From assembly GCA_021813595.1 (NCBI GenBank), contig JAKAKF010000165.1, positions 1 to 6,473 of the forward strand: a DNA stretch of 6,473 nucleotides. Direction: 5' to 3'. Positions 5,271-6,473 of this stretch are shown here, in pieces; position 1 is the stretch's first letter; every line of letters begins with the position of its first letter. The notes under the pieces were generated by a model. The model saw only the letters and a list, made by a program, of their open reading frames with translations. It ran no database searches and had not been told where the DNA came from. This DNA comes from a bacterium (GTDB lineage: Bacteria; SZUA-79; Acidulodesulfobacterales; Acidulodesulfobacteraceae). A program made the position numbers and the translations under genes.

Positions 5271-6473
5271 TCACAAAGTTATTTTAGGAGTTAGCATAAT
5301 AAGGAGGTCTTCCTTTTGGCTCGAATCGTTTATAGAGTCGAATAAGTTTCCTATTAACGGAATTTTCGACAATATAGGAATTCCATAGGCATTTTTTGTT
5401 TTGTCCGTAGTCAAAATACCGCCTACAAGTATCGTAGAGCCGGATTTTACGTTAACGGTATCGGAAAAACTTTTCGACTCTATTACCGGATTGCTGAAAC
5501 TGTCGCCGCTGACGGAAAAAGACTGATAACCAGTAATCGAATTGTCGATTAGGCTTAAAGTAACGGATACCGAATTGTTTTTAAAATTTATATGGGGAGT
5601 AAACGATATGGAAAGTCCGGTCTGAACCTGCGATATAACAGGGTAAGTTTCGGTCTGGGATAAACTTAAAGCCATAGTCTGTATGCTCGAAACATATGGG
5701 GTTATCGTTCCGGAAGAAATAAGCCTCGTCTGTCCGTCCATTAAAACAAGCCTCGGCTGAGATATTACGTTAACCGTCCCCTGCGTTTTAAGCGCATTTA
5801 AAATCGCGCTGCTGTTTCCCGAACCGGTAAAGCCGATATAAGGCGCATTGGATATATTATTGCCGGAGGCAAGCTGAGCCGCGACCGATATCGAATCGGC
5901 GCCGAAAGCATTCGATTCAAACGCCTGGTTAAATAACAAATTCCAGTTTATGCCGGTTTGAAATCCTTTATTTAAACTTACGTCTATGACCTCTACTTTT
6001 AAAAAAACCTGCTTTGAAAGAAATTTATCGATTCTTTTTATGTAGGCAGAAACTCCGCTTACATTGGAAACCCTGTCTTTAACCCATATTAATCCGTCTT
6101 TGGGGTTAATGAAATATTTTCCTTTTTTCGTGAGCATTTCTTTAATATTTCTTGAAATAATCCCATAGAGGCTGTCCGATTCTGAAAGCGTCAGGGAAAT
6201 AGAGCCGGACGGGCTGGAGGATAGCGCGTTGTTTCCGTTAGTATTGCCTGAAGAATTTAAGGAATTTGCAGCACCCGCCGCATCCGGCTGGACGCTCCCG
6301 CTATTCTGACCGCCCTGCATCCCGGCAGAATTAGAATTGCTTATACTATTATTGCCGTTCTGCCCGCTCATACCATTTATCCCGACCGTGGACGAAAAAG
6401 ACGAAAGCAAATCTGAAACTGGAATATGAAACGTTTTTTCTTCCGTCGCACGTATATATAACATTCCATTTTT
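5271..6473 (-). CDS. Type IVb pilus secretin, PilN/BfpB-like (5' end outside window)
   Basis: The reading frame is open to the right edge (Lys-Asn-Gly before the Met codon at 6464) and lacks a signal peptide, so the Met at 6464 is internal and the gene starts beyond the window. At least 400 residues are visible. Counting from that Met: residues 1-20 (LYIRATEEKTFHIPVSDLL) resemble the end of the N0-type region of PilN-like secretins; about 24-92 is an Asn/Gly/Ser linker; 95-150 is an N1/KH-like domain (ISRNIKEMLTKKGKYFIN, then SAYIKRIDKFLSKQVFLKVE); 150-397 is the secretin barrel domain. Barrel hallmarks are VNVISQPRLVLMDGQTRLIS (231-250), VGGILTTDKTKNAYGIPILS followed by KIPLIGNLF (347-375), and the end motif EDLLIMLTPKITL. 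It would form the outer-membrane ring through which the pilus passes. Its TGA abuts the ATPase gene. A type II secretion secretin is less likely, because only the type IVb layout has this linker position. Confidence 0.9.
   Translation of the reverse strand, partial: KNGMLYIRATEEKTFHIPVSDLLSSFSSTVGINGMSGQNGNNSISNSNSAGMQGGQNSGSVQPDAAGAANSLNSSGNTNGNNALSSSPSGSISLTLSESDSLYGIISRNIKEMLTKKGKYFINPKDGLIWVKDRVSNVSGVSAYIKRIDKFLSKQVFLKVEVIDVSLNKGFQTGINWNLLFNQAFESNAFGADSISVAAQLASGNNISNAPYIGFTGSGNSSAILNALKTQGTVNVISQPRLVLMDGQTRLISSGTITPYVSSIQTMALSLSQTETYPVISQVQTGLSISFTPHINFKNNSVSVTLSLIDNSITGYQSFSVSGDSFSNPVIESKSFSDTVNVKSGSTILVGGILTTDKTKNAYGIPILSKIPLIGNLFDSINDSSQKEDLLIMLTPKITL
6189..6395 (-). other. Low-complexity Asn/Gly/Ser linker coding segment in the secretin
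   Basis: About 69 codons (residues about 24-92 counted from the Met at 6464) encode mostly Asn, Gly, Ser, Gln and Ala, with no exact tandem repeat unit visible. The segment separates the N-terminal domain from the N1-like domain. It is visibly less AT-rich than the genes downstream. It looks like a flexible periplasmic linker, inserted where related PilN-like secretins also tend to have variable sequence. Confidence 0.7.

Overview
The window is a single-direction gene cluster: six genes, all read from the minus strand, with only short gaps or overlaps. It encodes a type IV pilus or type II secretion-like machine, and the best overall match is the type IVb pilus layout (R64 thin pilus, BFP, TCP). 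The secretin implies an outer membrane, so the host is a diderm (Gram-negative-type) bacterium. The DNA is strongly AT-rich, with many A/T homopolymers and AAA/AAT/TTT/ATA codons. I cannot place the lineage from the sequence alone.

In transcription order (right to left): (1) 6473-5271, a type IVb-like secretin whose 5' end lies outside the window; (2) 5250-3571, a GspE/PilB-type assembly ATPase with an N-terminal double motif like the cyclic-di-GMP-binding MshEN domain; (3) 3550-2270, a GspF/PilC-type inner-membrane platform protein; (4) 2216-1638, a prepilin resembling PilS-type type IVb pilins, the only gene here with a full Shine-Dalgarno sequence; (5) 1540-359, a single-pass protein laid out like GspL/BfpC or a PilM-PilN fusion; (6) 362-1, the N-terminal part of a small single-pass protein in the position of GspM/PilO, cut by the left edge.

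The likely scheme: ATPase and platform protein drive polymerisation of the processed pilin. The GspL-like and small bitopic proteins link the cytoplasmic motor to the periplasm, and the secretin forms the outer-membrane pore. No prepilin peptidase, retraction ATPase or minor pilin is visible here; they may lie outside.

Expression signals concentrate around the pilin: a perfect AAGGAGGT ribosome site before it, a 24-bp perfect palindrome containing its stop codon, and a weak possible promoter in the 97-base gap after it. No RNA genes, insertion sequences, CRISPR arrays or plus-strand genes could be supported. I did not find a wholly new system; the interest is in the unusual combination of parts in this pilus cluster.
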